Shown here: positions 34,838 through 49,167 of the stretch, one piece after another
How positions within the stretch are numbered: the first letter of the stretch is position 1
How the letters are laid out: each line of letters starts with the position of its first letter
DNA from: Rudaea cellulosilytica DSM 22992
GTDB lineage: Bacteria; Pseudomonadota; Gammaproteobacteria; Xanthomonadales; Rhodanobacteraceae
Assembly (NCBI RefSeq): GCF_000378125.1
Contig: NZ_KB899242.1
Span: 434,001-498,000, forward strand
DNA: 64,000 nt
Direction of reading: 5' to 3'
Notes under the pieces: model-generated
What the model saw: only the letters and a program-made list of their open reading frames with translations
What the model was told of the DNA's origin: nothing
Databases searched by the model: none
Made by a program: the position numbers and the translations under genes

Positions 34838-35230
34838 TCAATATCTCGTGTTGATCCCACCCAGGTTTTCCGAATGCTCGAAATGCACGAGTAGAGAGAC
34901 GTTGTACAAGAACGGGATTTGCTTGTCGTAAACGACTTGAAGGATACGCGCACCGCCCTGCGTATTGAGCTTGATCGCATTGGGCGGCACGGTCTTGTCG
35001 CCGACATATTGCATGTGCATGGCAAAGTCGAGCTTGGCGCGGATCTGCTCGATTGGCATGTTCTCAATGCCCGCCTCCTCTGTGATTCCCTTCATCGCCT
35101 TGACCACGCCAAAATACTCGCTGTACGTCGGAATCAGCAGCATCGCCGCATAGGCAAAGAAGCCGACGACGGCGAGCAAGATCAGGAATCCGATGATGCT
35201 GAGACCTTGTTGTCGATTGCGCACTCGCAT
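34838..35230 (-). CDS. DUF4845 membrane-anchored protein
   Basis: A 130-residue protein of unknown function conserved between lepB and rnc in many gammaproteobacteria. It has a single N-terminal helix (about residues 9-33, GLSIIGFLILLAVVGFFAYA) and a soluble domain containing TVPPNAIKLNTQGGARILQV. The N-terminus resembles a prepilin-like membrane segment, but no cleavage site is claimed. It is in the same frame as rnc, separated only by a single TGA. Confidence 0.9.
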   Translation of the reverse strand: MRVRNRQQGLSIIGFLILLAVVGFFAYAAMLLIPTYSEYFGVVKAMKGITEEAGIENMPIEQIRAKLDFAMHMQYVGDKTVPPNAIKLNTQGGARILQVVYDKQIPFLYNVSLLVHFEHSENLGGINTRY

Positions 35231-35274
35231 GACCCGCCCCCACGTTGAGGAAAACCGAATTCTCGCCGAAGCGG

Positions 35275-36186
35275 TTACTTTATCAGCGTACCGAGCCGCT
35301 TGAAATCAATGCCGCCGTCCCAGTTCATCCAGATCACGAAGGCGCGACCAACCAGATTCTGCTCCGGCACGAAACCCCAGTAGCGGCTGTCCTCACTGTT
35401 GTCGCGGTTGTCGCCCATCGCGAAATACTGGCCGTCGGGCACCACCCATTCGCCTTCGCGACCCTGCGAGAAACCGCGGTCGGCGGGCGCGTTCAGGATC
35501 TGGTGCTCCACTCCCGGCAGCATCTCCTCGCGCACCGAGGCGCCCGCCATACGCTGGCCTTCGCCGCCGGATCCGACGTACGGGCCCGTGTAGGTGTTCG
35601 GAATTTCCTTGCCGTTGACGTAAAGCGTCTTGTTGCGATACGTGATCGTGTCGCCCGGCAGCCCGATCACACGCTTGATGTAGTTCATTTTCGGTACCGG
35701 CACGAGCGATTCGCCATGGTCGCAGGGCCGCCCGCTGCGCATTTCCTTGCCGTCGCGCGTACAGCTGTACCCCGGATAGATGAACACGAACACGTCGCCG
35801 CGCTTCGGTTCGCCTGTGGCGAGAAACTTCGTGTTGAGCACCGGCACGCGCAGGCCGTAGGTGAACTTGTTGACGAGGATGAAGTCGCCCACCAGCAACG
35901 TCGGCATCATCGAGCCCGACGGAATCTTGAACGGCTCGGCGATGAATGAGCGGAATCCGAGCACGATCAGGATCACCGGGAAGAAGGAGCGCGCGTACTC
36001 CACGATCGCCGGTTCGCGCATCGCCTCGGCCATGCGTTGTTCACGCTCCTCTTTGCTGCCGCCGACCGCGCCCAGCGCCTGCGCGCGCGCGACGCGTCCC
36101 TTCTTCAGGAACAGCACGTCGAACAGCCAGACCACGCCAGTAGCGGCGGTGAGGATGACCAAGAGCAAGGCGAAATCAAAGTCCAT
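35275..36186 (-). CDS. lepB: Signal peptidase I
   Basis: This inner-membrane serine protease removes signal peptides. Two N-terminal helices (about 4-26 and 64-82) precede the catalytic S92 (IPSGSMMPTLLVGD) and K171 (YIKRVIGLPGDT). The conserved GDNRDNSEDSRYWGFV is near the C-terminus. Cysteines C142 and C155 flank a loop and could form a periplasmic disulfide. The 303 residues and location after lepA are standard. Confidence 0.97.
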   Translation of the reverse strand: MDFDFALLLVILTAATGVVWLFDVLFLKKGRVARAQALGAVGGSKEEREQRMAEAMREPAIVEYARSFFPVILIVLGFRSFIAEPFKIPSGSMMPTLLVGDFILVNKFTYGLRVPVLNTKFLATGEPKRGDVFVFIYPGYSCTRDGKEMRSGRPCDHGESLVPVPKMNYIKRVIGLPGDTITYRNKTLYVNGKEIPNTYTGPYVGSGGEGQRMAGASVREEMLPGVEHQILNAPADRGFSQGREGEWVVPDGQYFAMGDNRDNSEDSRYWGFVPEQNLVGRAFVIWMNWDGGIDFKRLGTLIK

Positions 36187-36211
36187 CGGAAGTCCTTCAA
36201 CTTTCAGATTT

Positions 36212-36264
36212 CGTCATTTCGATGCCTCTCTAACAACCCAAGGGTTGATCAAGCCGGAATGACG
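36212..36264. repeat. Inverted repeat with CGTCATT/AATGACG ends, lepB-lepA gap
   Basis: CGTCATT (36212-36218) and AATGACG (36258-36264) bound a 53-base element. Its right end AATGACGAGCAAAAA is nearly identical to the right end of the palindrome at 63691-63721 (AATGACGAGCAAAAA), which suggests a shared repeat family. Confidence 0.55.
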
Positions 36265-36272
36265 AGCAAAAA

Positions 36273-38063
<1,791 letters not shown>

Positions 38064-38079
38064 GCGATATCAATAAACG

Positions 38080-38103
38080 AACCGGCGCGAAGGCGCGCCG
38101 GTT
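38080..38103. repeat. 10-bp palindrome upstream of lepA
   Basis: AACCGGCGCG (38080-38089), loop AAGG, CGCGCCGGTT (38094-38103). It shares the CCGGCGCG core with the palindrome over the mucD stop codon. On the lepA side it lies 16 bases upstream of the ATG and could influence initiation. Confidence 0.6.
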
Positions 38104-38153
38104 AATTCATCATTATCGCACGAAGGTCGGCCAATTGCCCGGCTGCCAAACAG

Positions 38154-38179
38154 AAAAAGGGCCGCGAGCGGCCCTTTTT
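38154..38179 (-). terminator. Bidirectional-looking terminator between mucD and lepA
   Basis: AAAAAGGGCCGC-GA-GCGGCCCTTTTT forms a 12-bp stem with A and T runs at both ends, so it can terminate on either strand. On the minus strand it ends the rpoE-rseA-mucD transcript before lepA. Confidence 0.8.
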
Positions 38180-38222
38180 CGCGTGCCTCGCGCCGAAGTA
38201 TTGCTATCGTCGCGCCGATATT

Positions 38223-38278
38223 GAGCTGCCACAGGCAGCTCGAACGGCGCGGCAGTTAATCCGGCGCGCCGGATTAAC
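38223..38278. repeat. Two further palindromes downstream of and overlapping the mucD end
   Basis: GAGCTGCC/GGCAGCTC (38223-38230, 38234-38241) and a perfect 24-base palindrome GTTAATCCGGCGCGCCGGAT...AAC at 38255-38278, which contains the mucD stop codon. With the two upstream hairpins they make an unusually hairpin-dense 200-base gap. Confidence 0.6.
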
Positions 38279-39716
38279 CTTTCTTCGGCACGGTCAACGT
38301 CACAAACTGCGCCGCCTCACCACGCTTGACCAGCAGCATGACGGAATCGCCCGGCTTGACGTCCTTGACCGCGCCCTGGAATTCTGCGGCGCTCTTGACG
38401 TAGGCACGCCCGACCTTGAGCACGACGTCGCCGCGCTGCAGGCCGCCGCGCTGGGCGACCGGGCCGGCCTGCGCGATCACCACGCCGTTCTGGTCCTTGA
38501 GACCGAGCGTCTTGCGGTCGTCCGTGGAAATGTCCTCGACCGCGATGCCGAGCGCATTGCTGTGCGGCTTGGCGCTGCTGTCGAGCGTCGCCAGCTTGGC
38601 ACCCTTCTCGCCGGGCAGTTCGCCGACGACCACCGGCACATCGATCGTTTTGCCGTCGCGGAACACCTTCAGGCTGGCCGTCGCGCCGGGCTTGGTGTTG
38701 CCGACCAGCAGTGGCAGGTCGGATGACGAGCCGATGTCATGTCCGTTGTAGGCGACGATCACGTCACCGGGCTGGACGCCAGCCTTGTCCGCGCCGCTGC
38801 CCGGCGTCACCTGACCCACCAGGGCACCGCCCACCTGCGTCAGGCCCAGGCTCTTCACGTTGTCGCTCGTGACGTCTTGGATGCCCACGCCGAGCATGCC
38901 GCGCGACACCTTACCCGTGGTCTTGAGCTGCTCGACCGTGTTCATCGCCATGTTGATCGGCACGGCGAACGACACGCCCATGTAGCCGCCCGAGTTCGAG
39001 TAGATCTGCGAATTGATGCCGACGACTTGCCCATCGAGGTTGAACAGCGGTCCGCCCGAATTGCCCGGATTGATCGGCACGTCGGTCTGGATGAACGGCA
39101 CGTACTGCTCGCCCGGGGCGCGGCCGCCGCGGCCGACGTAGCTGACCACGCCGTGCGTCACCGTGTGATCGAAATTGAACGGTGAGCCGATCGCGACCAC
39201 CCACTGCCCGGCCTTGAGCTTGGACGAGTCGCCGATGTTGACTACCGGCAGGCCGGTGGCGTTGACCTTGAGCAGGGCGACATCGGAGGTCTTGTCCTTG
39301 CCGATCACCTTGGCCTCGAGTTCGCGGCGATCGGACAGACGCACCGTCACCTTCTCGGCGCCGTCGACCACATGGTTGTTGGTCAGGATGTAGCCGTCGG
39401 CCGAGATGATGAAACCCGAACCCGCCGACCTTGCAAAACCGTGCGGCTGGCCGCCGTTCGGACCGTTCGGGCCGAAGAAACGACGCAGGAAATCCTGCAT
39501 GCCCGGCGGCATGTTCTGCTGCGGGCCGCCGTCGTCGTCCTGGTCGTCGGCATCGTCGCCCTTCTGCGCGGCGCCGTCGCCCTGGGTCGCGGTGATATTG
39601 ACGACCGAAGGGCCGTTCTTTTCGACGAGTTGGGTGAAGTCCGGCAAATCGGCGTGCGCCGATGAAGTGAGGACAAACAGCGCGGCGAAAGCGCCGATTC
39701 CATATACTTTGCTCAT
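38274..39716 (-). CDS. mucD: Periplasmic DegP/MucD-like serine protease
   Basis: This HtrA-family protease degrades or refolds damaged envelope proteins. With the start at 39716 (MSKVYGIGAFAALFVL, ribosome site AAAGGT) it has 480 residues and a signal peptide ending near SAHA-D. The catalytic triad is H115 (LTNNHVVDGA), D145 (TSDVALL) and S220 (NPGNSGGP), followed by two PDZ domains (about 265-365 and 385-475). An acidic low-complexity loop (DDADDQDDDGG) lies before the protease core. It closes the rpoE-rseA-mucD operon. Confidence 0.96.
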   Translation of the reverse strand: MSKVYGIGAFAALFVLTSSAHADLPDFTQLVEKNGPSVVNITATQGDGAAQKGDDADDQDDDGGPQQNMPPGMQDFLRRFFGPNGPNGGQPHGFARSAGSGFIISADGYILTNNHVVDGAEKVTVRLSDRRELEAKVIGKDKTSDVALLKVNATGLPVVNIGDSSKLKAGQWVVAIGSPFNFDHTVTHGVVSYVGRGGRAPGEQYVPFIQTDVPINPGNSGGPLFNLDGQVVGINSQIYSNSGGYMGVSFAVPINMAMNTVEQLKTTGKVSRGMLGVGIQDVTSDNVKSLGLTQVGGALVGQVTPGSGADKAGVQPGDVIVAYNGHDIGSSSDLPLLVGNTKPGATASLKVFRDGKTIDVPVVVGELPGEKGAKLATLDSSAKPHSNALGIAVEDISTDDRKTLGLKDQNGVVIAQAGPVAQRGGLQRGDVVLKVGRAYVKSAAEFQGAVKDVKPGDSVMLLVKRGEAAQFVTLTVPKKG

Positions 39717-39788
39717 ATTTATACCTTTATACAAATTCGGACGAATGAAAACCGCAATCATTTCCACGAGCGAGGGCTTGGAACGGCA

Positions 39789-39821
39789 AACGCCCGTCCG
39801 GGTTCCAGCCGAACGGGCGTT
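39789..39821 (-). repeat. Inverted repeat between rseA and mucD
   Basis: AACGCCCGT (39789-39797) and ACGGGCGTT (39813-39821) form a 9-bp stem. The following bases on the minus strand (TGCCGTTCC) are not a T-run, so partial termination or mRNA stabilisation are both possible; it could lower mucD expression relative to rpoE-rseA. Confidence 0.6.
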
Positions 39822-39868
39822 GCGCGGGTGCTGGTCAGCCGATGTTAAGACGAGCCATTCCTTTGCGC

Positions 39869-40546
39869 TTACTGCTGTGTGCGGGCGGCTGCCTGTGCGG
39901 GGTCCTGCGGCGGCAGACGCTGGGCACGCAACAAGTAGGACATCTTGCCGATCTCTATGCGCTGCTCAGGAACCAATTCGCTGCCACTCGGCAGATAGTA
40001 GTTTGGCAACACCTTCTCGAAACTCGCCGGCTGCACCGCAGCGTAGTTGAACAGCGGCGAGCTTGAGTTCGGCAGCGTCTGCGCCAGCGGCAGATAAGGC
40101 TGCAGCGATGAACGCGACGACATCTGCTCGGCGACCGCAACCGCGGGTGTGCCGGCCTGTTCGACCGGTCGCGACACGGTGAGCGCGACTACGGCAACAA
40201 CGGCAGCGATCGTGCCGCCCCCGACCCAGCGTAGCGCGCCCAGACCGATGCGCCGCGACGGGCCGACAGCCGTCAACGCGACATCCGCGTCGAGCCGTCC
40301 GATCACGCTATCGGCGAAATCCGCCGGCAGCGCGACTGCCACGTATTCGCGCTTCAGGCTCGCGCTGACGATGTGATAGTTCGACCAACGCCTGGCTAGA
40401 TCGGACTGCGCCTCGACGCCGCGCAGCAGAAAGCGCACCTGATCACGCGCCAACTCGCCGTCCATCAGTGCGGACAATTGTTCGCCGAGCGAATCGGCCA
40501 TGGCTTGATTGGGTTTCATTGGATGGGAAAGAAGATGTTCACTCAT
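39869..40546 (-). CDS. rseA: Anti-sigma-E factor RseA
   Basis: This inner-membrane anti-sigma factor binds RpoE and is destroyed during envelope stress. The N-terminal anti-sigma domain begins GEQLSALMDGELARDQ, and one predicted helix (about residues 106-125, GGGTIAAVVAVVALTVS) leads to a short periplasmic region. The ATG at 40546 (MSEHLLSHPMKP) overlaps the rpoE stop by eight bases. There is no rseB after it, unlike E. coli. Confidence 0.92.
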   Translation of the reverse strand: MSEHLLSHPMKPNQAMADSLGEQLSALMDGELARDQVRFLLRGVEAQSDLARRWSNYHIVSASLKREYVAVALPADFADSVIGRLDADVALTAVGPSRRIGLGALRWVGGGTIAAVVAVVALTVSRPVEQAGTPAVAVAEQMSSRSSLQPYLPLAQTLPNSSSPLFNYAAVQPASFEKVLPNYYLPSGSELVPEQRIEIGKMSYLLRAQRLPPQDPAQAAARTQQ

Positions 40547-41138
40547 GTTCGGTACCTGTGCCCTGCCCCAGCAACGGTCGCAACTTTGCATCGATCGCAT
40601 CGCGGGCGCGGAAGATGCGCGAACGGACTGTGCCGATCGGGCAATTCATCCTTTCCGCGATTTCCTCATAGCTCAAACCATCCACCTCGCGCAGCGTAAT
40701 TGCAGTTTTCAGTTCTTCCGGTAGCTGTTCGACCGTATCGAAGACCGTTTGTTCAATTTCCTGGCGCAAAAGTTCGTGTTCGGGCGTGGCACGGTCCTTG
40801 AGCCAGGCACCGCCGTCGAGCAGCATGGCATCGTCGACCGCGATATCGTCTTTCGGCGGGCGCCGTCCCTGCGAAACCAGATGGTTCTTCGCCGTGTTGA
40901 TCGCGATCTTGTAGATCCACGTGTAGAACTGGGCGTCGCCGCGAAAGTTTCCGATCGCGCGATAGGCGCGGATGAAGGCTTCCTGGGCCACGTCCTGGCA
41001 TTCGCTCCAGTCAGAGACGTAACGCGAGATCACGCTGACGATCTTGTGCTGATACTTGCGGATCAGCAGATCGAAAGCGCGCTTGTCTCCTTTCTGTACA
41101 CGTTCGACCAACTCGCGGTCGGTGTCCGCCTCACCCAT
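40539..41138 (-). CDS. rpoE: RNA polymerase sigma-E factor
   Basis: This ECF sigma factor controls the envelope-stress regulon. The 199 residues contain region 2 (YQHKIVSVISRYV through FRGDAQFYTWIYKIAINTAK) and region 4 (GLSYEEIAERMNCPIGTVRSR). The start at 41138 (MGEADTDRELVERVQKGDK) aligns with the known family N-terminus; an in-frame ATG nine bases upstream is an alternative. A sigma-E-type promoter lies 47-74 bases upstream, indicating autoregulation. rseA overlaps its end. Confidence 0.96.
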   Translation of the reverse strand: MGEADTDRELVERVQKGDKRAFDLLIRKYQHKIVSVISRYVSDWSECQDVAQEAFIRAYRAIGNFRGDAQFYTWIYKIAINTAKNHLVSQGRRPPKDDIAVDDAMLLDGGAWLKDRATPEHELLRQEIEQTVFDTVEQLPEELKTAITLREVDGLSYEEIAERMNCPIGTVRSRIFRARDAIDAKLRPLLGQGTGTEHE

Positions 41139-41184
41139 CCGGGCCATACTCCGTTTGAATTCGACCCGGTTGAGCATGACGAAG

Positions 41185-41212
41185 CTAGACCGGGACAGGC
41201 AATTAAAGTTCC
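41185..41212 (-). promoter_or_regulatory. Sigma-E-dependent promoter of rpoE (autoregulation)
   Basis: On the minus strand GGAACTT (41212-41206), 14 bases and GGTCTAG (41191-41185) match the sigma-E consensus, which is GGAACTT at -35 and TCTRA at -10. The -35 heptamer is perfect. The start would fall near 41178-41180, about 40 bases before the rpoE ATG. Confidence 0.8.
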
Positions 41213-41347
41213 ATCGTTCGCGGACAGGATCGACGAACCCGCCGTTCCTTCCGCCGGGTAACGGCAGCGGCAACCCTCCGCTCCGTTGACCCGGGCCATC
41301 CCCAGCGCCGATTATAGCCGCCCCACCCCGCTGCAACCGGAATCGCC

Positions 41348-43393
41348 ATGTTCGAAGGTCTGCGCTTTGCCCACTGGAAACCCGACCTCGGCGCCGACGG
41401 CATCCTCGTACTCACCTTCGACCGCGCCGACGCGCCAGTGAACGCCTTCAACCGCGCGGCGATGGACGAACTGGCGCAGATCGCCGAACGCCTGGCCATC
41501 GAGCCGCCGAAGGGTCTGGTAATCCGCTCGGGCAAGCCCGACACCTTCATCGCGGGCGCCGACATCACCGAGTTCGAAAAGTACGAGAAGGAAGGCCGTG
41601 TCCTCGCCAGCATCGAGAATGGCCAGCGCGTATTCCAGAGCATTGCGCGGCTGCGCTGCCCGACCGTGGCGGCGATCCACGGCGCCTGCATGGGCGGTGG
41701 CTTCGAACTGTCGCTGGCCTGCCGCTACCGCGTAGCCACGCGCGATCCGAAAACCCGGCTGGCGTTTCCCGAAGTCATGCTCGGCATCATTCCCGGCTGG
41801 GGCGGGACGGCGCGCCTGCCGCGGCTGATCGGCGCGCCCGAAGCGCTGCCGTTGATGCTGACCGGCAAGTCGTTGTCGGCCGAAGCGGCGCGCGCGCTCG
41901 GCGTGGTCGACAAGCTGACCTCGCCGGAACTGCTCGTCGCCGAAGCCAAGGAATTGATCGCGCATCCGCATCCGCGGCCATTCGTGCAACGTGTGACCGC
42001 GTGGGCGACGAACCTGTGGCCGGTGCGTCAGGTGCTCGCACCGATCGTCGCCAAACAGACCGCGGCCAAGGCGAATCCTTCGCACTATCCCGCGCCGTTC
42101 GCGCTGATCGAGGTATGGCGGCGTGGCGGATCGAGCATCTCCCAGCGCCTCAAGCTCGAAGCGCGCGCGGTCGCCAAGCTCGCGGTGACGCCGACCTGCC
42201 GCAACCTCGTCCGCGTCTATTTCCTGCAGGAGCGGCTGAAGAAGCTCGGCAGCGGCGATTCGGGCATCAGCAAGGTTCATGTCGTCGGCGCCGGCGTGAT
42301 GGGCGGCGACATCGCCGCGTGGTGCGCGCTGCGCGGCTTCGATGTGACGCTGCAGGATCGCGAGATGAAATACATCCAGCCCGCGCTCGATCGCGCACAG
42401 GACCTGTTCGCCAAACGCCTGAAAACACCCGAGGCGATCGCGCCGGCCGCGGCGCGACTCAAGGCCGACGTCGACGGCAACGGAATCGCGGGCGCCGATC
42501 TGGTCATCGAGGCGATTTTCGAGAATCTGCAGGTCAAAGAAGACCTGTATCGCAAGACCGAACCGGCGATGAAGGCCGATGCCCTGCTCGCGACCAATAC
42601 TTCGAGCATCCCGCTCGACGAGTTGCGCCGGGCAGTCAATGCGCAAGGCCGCTTCCTCGGCCTGCACTATTTCAACCCGGTCGCGCAGATGCCGCTGGTC
42701 GAGATCGTACGCCAGGACCAGCTCGACGCGGCTAACGAAGCGCGCGCCTTCGCGTTCTGCAAGAAGATCGACAAGCTGCCCGTGCCGGTCAAGGGCACGC
42801 CAGGCTTCCTCGTCAACCGGATTCTGTTTCCGTACCTGCTCGAAGCGCTGCGTATGTTCAAGGAAGGCATTCCCGGCCCGGTGCTCGACAAGGCGGCGAA
42901 GAAGTTCGGCATGCCGATGGGGCCGATCGAACTGGCCGACACGGTCGGGCTCGATGTCTGTGTCTCGGTCGGCAAGGAAGTCGGCGACTTCCTCCACCTC
43001 GACATTCCCGACGGTCTCGGCAGCTACCTCGATGACGGCAAGAAGGGCAAGAAAACCGGCGAAGGCCTGTATAAGTGGGAGAACGGCAAACCGGTCAAGC
43101 CCGAGGTCGACCCGAACTACAAGGCGCCGGACGACATCACCGAGCGCATGATCCTGCCGCTGCTCAACGAATCGGTCGCCTGCTTGCACGACGGCGTCAC
43201 CGACGACGCCGATCTGCTCGACGCCGGCGTGATCTTCGGCACCGGCTTCGCCCCGTTCCGCGGCGGCCCGATCCAGCACATCAAGAGCGAAGGCGCGGAC
43301 AAGATCAAGGCGCAACTCGACGCGCTGGCCGAGAAGTACGGAGCACGCTTCGTGCCGAAGCCAGGCTGGGACAGCCCGGCTCTGCGCGGTTGA
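41348..43393 (+). CDS. fadJ: Fatty-acid oxidation enzyme: enoyl-CoA hydratase / 3-hydroxyacyl-CoA dehydrogenase
   Basis: This 681-residue bifunctional beta-oxidation enzyme has an N-terminal crotonase domain (AGADITEFEKYEKEG; GACMGGGFELSLACRYRVA) and a C-terminal NAD-binding dehydrogenase (VVGAGVMGGDIAAWCALRG, NTSSIPLDEL, FFNPV-like HYFNPVAQMPLVE). It is the FadB/FadJ type; fadJ is preferred but fadB-like is possible. No thiolase gene lies adjacent. It is divergent from rpoE and ends one base before the convergent subtilase gene. Confidence 0.92.
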   Translation: MFEGLRFAHWKPDLGADGILVLTFDRADAPVNAFNRAAMDELAQIAERLAIEPPKGLVIRSGKPDTFIAGADITEFEKYEKEGRVLASIENGQRVFQSIARLRCPTVAAIHGACMGGGFELSLACRYRVATRDPKTRLAFPEVMLGIIPGWGGTARLPRLIGAPEALPLMLTGKSLSAEAARALGVVDKLTSPELLVAEAKELIAHPHPRPFVQRVTAWATNLWPVRQVLAPIVAKQTAAKANPSHYPAPFALIEVWRRGGSSISQRLKLEARAVAKLAVTPTCRNLVRVYFLQERLKKLGSGDSGISKVHVVGAGVMGGDIAAWCALRGFDVTLQDREMKYIQPALDRAQDLFAKRLKTPEAIAPAAARLKADVDGNGIAGADLVIEAIFENLQVKEDLYRKTEPAMKADALLATNTSSIPLDELRRAVNAQGRFLGLHYFNPVAQMPLVEIVRQDQLDAANEARAFAFCKKIDKLPVPVKGTPGFLVNRILFPYLLEALRMFKEGIPGPVLDKAAKKFGMPMGPIELADTVGLDVCVSVGKEVGDFLHLDIPDGLGSYLDDGKKGKKTGEGLYKWENGKPVKPEVDPNYKAPDDITERMILPLLNESVACLHDGVTDDADLLDAGVIFGTGFAPFRGGPIQHIKSEGADKIKAQLDALAEKYGARFVPKPGWDSPALRG

Positions 43394-43394
43394 G

Positions 43395-47621
<4,227 letters not shown>

Positions 47622-47745
47622 GCGTGCCTCTCCAAGCTGCGTTCTGCGCGGAGTCTAATGCGCGCCATCTGCTCGGGGAATGCCCTGCGCTGGCATCGTG
47701 CGCGCCGGGCCGCTAGCATGGCCGGCCTTGCCGTCCGCCCAGACC

Positions 47746-48423
47746 ATGTCCGCCATCGATCCCGCCGATCCGTCTCCCCTGCTTGCCGCACGCGGGCTCG
47801 CGTATGCGCGCAACGAGGAGCCGATTTTCGGGCCGCTGGATTTTTCCCTCGGCGCGGGCGAGGTCGTGCTGATCGAGGGCGACAACGGCAGCGGCAAGAC
47901 GACGCTGCTCAAGGTGCTGTCCGGCCTGCTCGAACCGACCGCGGGCGAAGTACTGCTCAACGGCGTACACCTGACCCTGGCGAAGCTCTCACATCAAGTG
48001 GCGTTGCTCGGCCATCTGCCCGGCATGAAATTCGAGTTGACCACGCTGCAGAACCTGCGTTTCGCTGTCGGCCTCGGCGGTATCCGCCCCGGAATCACTC
48101 CGACGATCGCGCTCGCGAGCGTCGGCCTCGCCGGTTACGAGGATCAGCCGCTGCGCCTGCTTTCCGCCGGACAGAAGAAACGCGTCGCGCTCGCGCGCCT
48201 GCTGCTCGTGCCAGCGGCACTATGGCTGCTCGACGAGCCCTATGCGAACCTCGATCGCGAAGGCATCGAGCTGGTCAATCGCCTGCTCCTGATGCACGCG
48301 CAGCGCGGCGGCGCGGCGTTGATAACTTCGCACGGCGCGTATGCCTACACTTCGGGCACACCACGCAGGATTGCGCTGCGACCGCAGGCGACGGCACAAA
48401 TCACCGCCGAGGCGCGCGCATGA
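47746..48423 (+). CDS. ccmA: Heme exporter ATP-binding protein (cytochrome c maturation)
   Basis: This ABC ATPase acts in heme delivery for cytochrome c maturation. The 225 residues contain Walker A EGDNGSGKTTLLKVL, a signature LSAGQKKRVALARLL and Walker B LWLLDEPYANLD. The start MSAIDPADPSPLLAA at 47746 is preferred over one 66 bases upstream whose residues match nothing. Its TGA overlaps the ccmB ATG. Confidence 0.94.
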   Translation: MSAIDPADPSPLLAARGLAYARNEEPIFGPLDFSLGAGEVVLIEGDNGSGKTTLLKVLSGLLEPTAGEVLLNGVHLTLAKLSHQVALLGHLPGMKFELTTLQNLRFAVGLGGIRPGITPTIALASVGLAGYEDQPLRLLSAGQKKRVALARLLLVPAALWLLDEPYANLDREGIELVNRLLLMHAQRGGAALITSHGAYAYTSGTPRRIALRPQATAQITAEARA

Positions 48424-49103
48424 AGCCCGGAACGACTTCTGCCGCCTGTACCGCGCTGCTCAAGCGCGACCTCGCGTTGACCTGGCGCCGGCGCGGCGAC
48501 GCACTCAACCCGTTGTTGTTCGCGATCATCGTCGTCGCGTTGTTTCCGTTCGCGCTCGGTCCCGAAGCGCAGATACTCGAGCGCATCGCTGCGGGCACGA
48601 TCTTCGTCGCCGTGCTGCTCGCTTCGCTGCTCTCGCTCGACAGCCTGTTCCGCAGCGATCTCGATGACGGCTCGCTGGAACAACTCGTGCTCTCGCCGCA
48701 CCCGCTCTCGCTGCTGCTCGCCTGCAAGATCGCGATCCACTGGCTGACCACCGCCGTGCCGCTGATCGCGGCCGCGCCGCTGCTCGCGATGCTGCTGCAC
48801 CTGCCCGACAGCGTGTTGCCAGTACTGCTGGCGGCGCTCGCGCTGGCGACGCCGCTGCTTAGCCTGATCGGTGCGATCTGCGTCGCGCTGACCGTGGCCT
48901 TGCGCCGCTCTGGTATGCTTTTGACCCTGCTCGTGCTGCCGCTGATCGTGCCCGTGCTGATCTTCGGCGCCGGTGCGTGCAATGCGGCACAGGCGGGACT
49001 GCCCTACGCCGCACCGTTGCTGTGGCTGGCTGCATGGCTTGTGCTTGCGCTCGTGCTGGCGCCGCTGGCGACGGCGGCGGCGCTGAGAATATCGTTGACG
49101 TAG
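48420..49103 (+). CDS. ccmB: Heme exporter membrane protein CcmB
   Basis: This 227-residue membrane partner of CcmA has six predicted helices. The conserved N-terminal region ALLKRDLALTWRRRGD and LDDGSLEQLVLSPHPL are typical. The ATGA overlap with ccmA shows coupling. Confidence 0.94.
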   Translation: MKPGTTSAACTALLKRDLALTWRRRGDALNPLLFAIIVVALFPFALGPEAQILERIAAGTIFVAVLLASLLSLDSLFRSDLDDGSLEQLVLSPHPLSLLLACKIAIHWLTTAVPLIAAAPLLAMLLHLPDSVLPVLLAALALATPLLSLIGAICVALTVALRRSGMLLTLLVLPLIVPVLIFGAGACNAAQAGLPYAAPLLWLAAWLVLALVLAPLATAAALRISLT

Positions 49104-49167
49104 AATTTTCTCCTGCGCCAAGAAAGAAACAAGACAAACAAATGGAATGCCGGCTTGCACCGGCACG

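Noticed and set aside
41286-41318. Plus-strand promoter for the fadJ-like gene (TTGACC and TATAGC)
   Set aside because: The elements are 21 bases apart, too far for sigma-70; alternative -10 choices match poorly.
41312-43315. 667-codon minus-strand open frame opposite the fadJ-like gene
   Set aside because: The plus-strand frame has clear crotonase and dehydrogenase motifs; the antisense translation has none.
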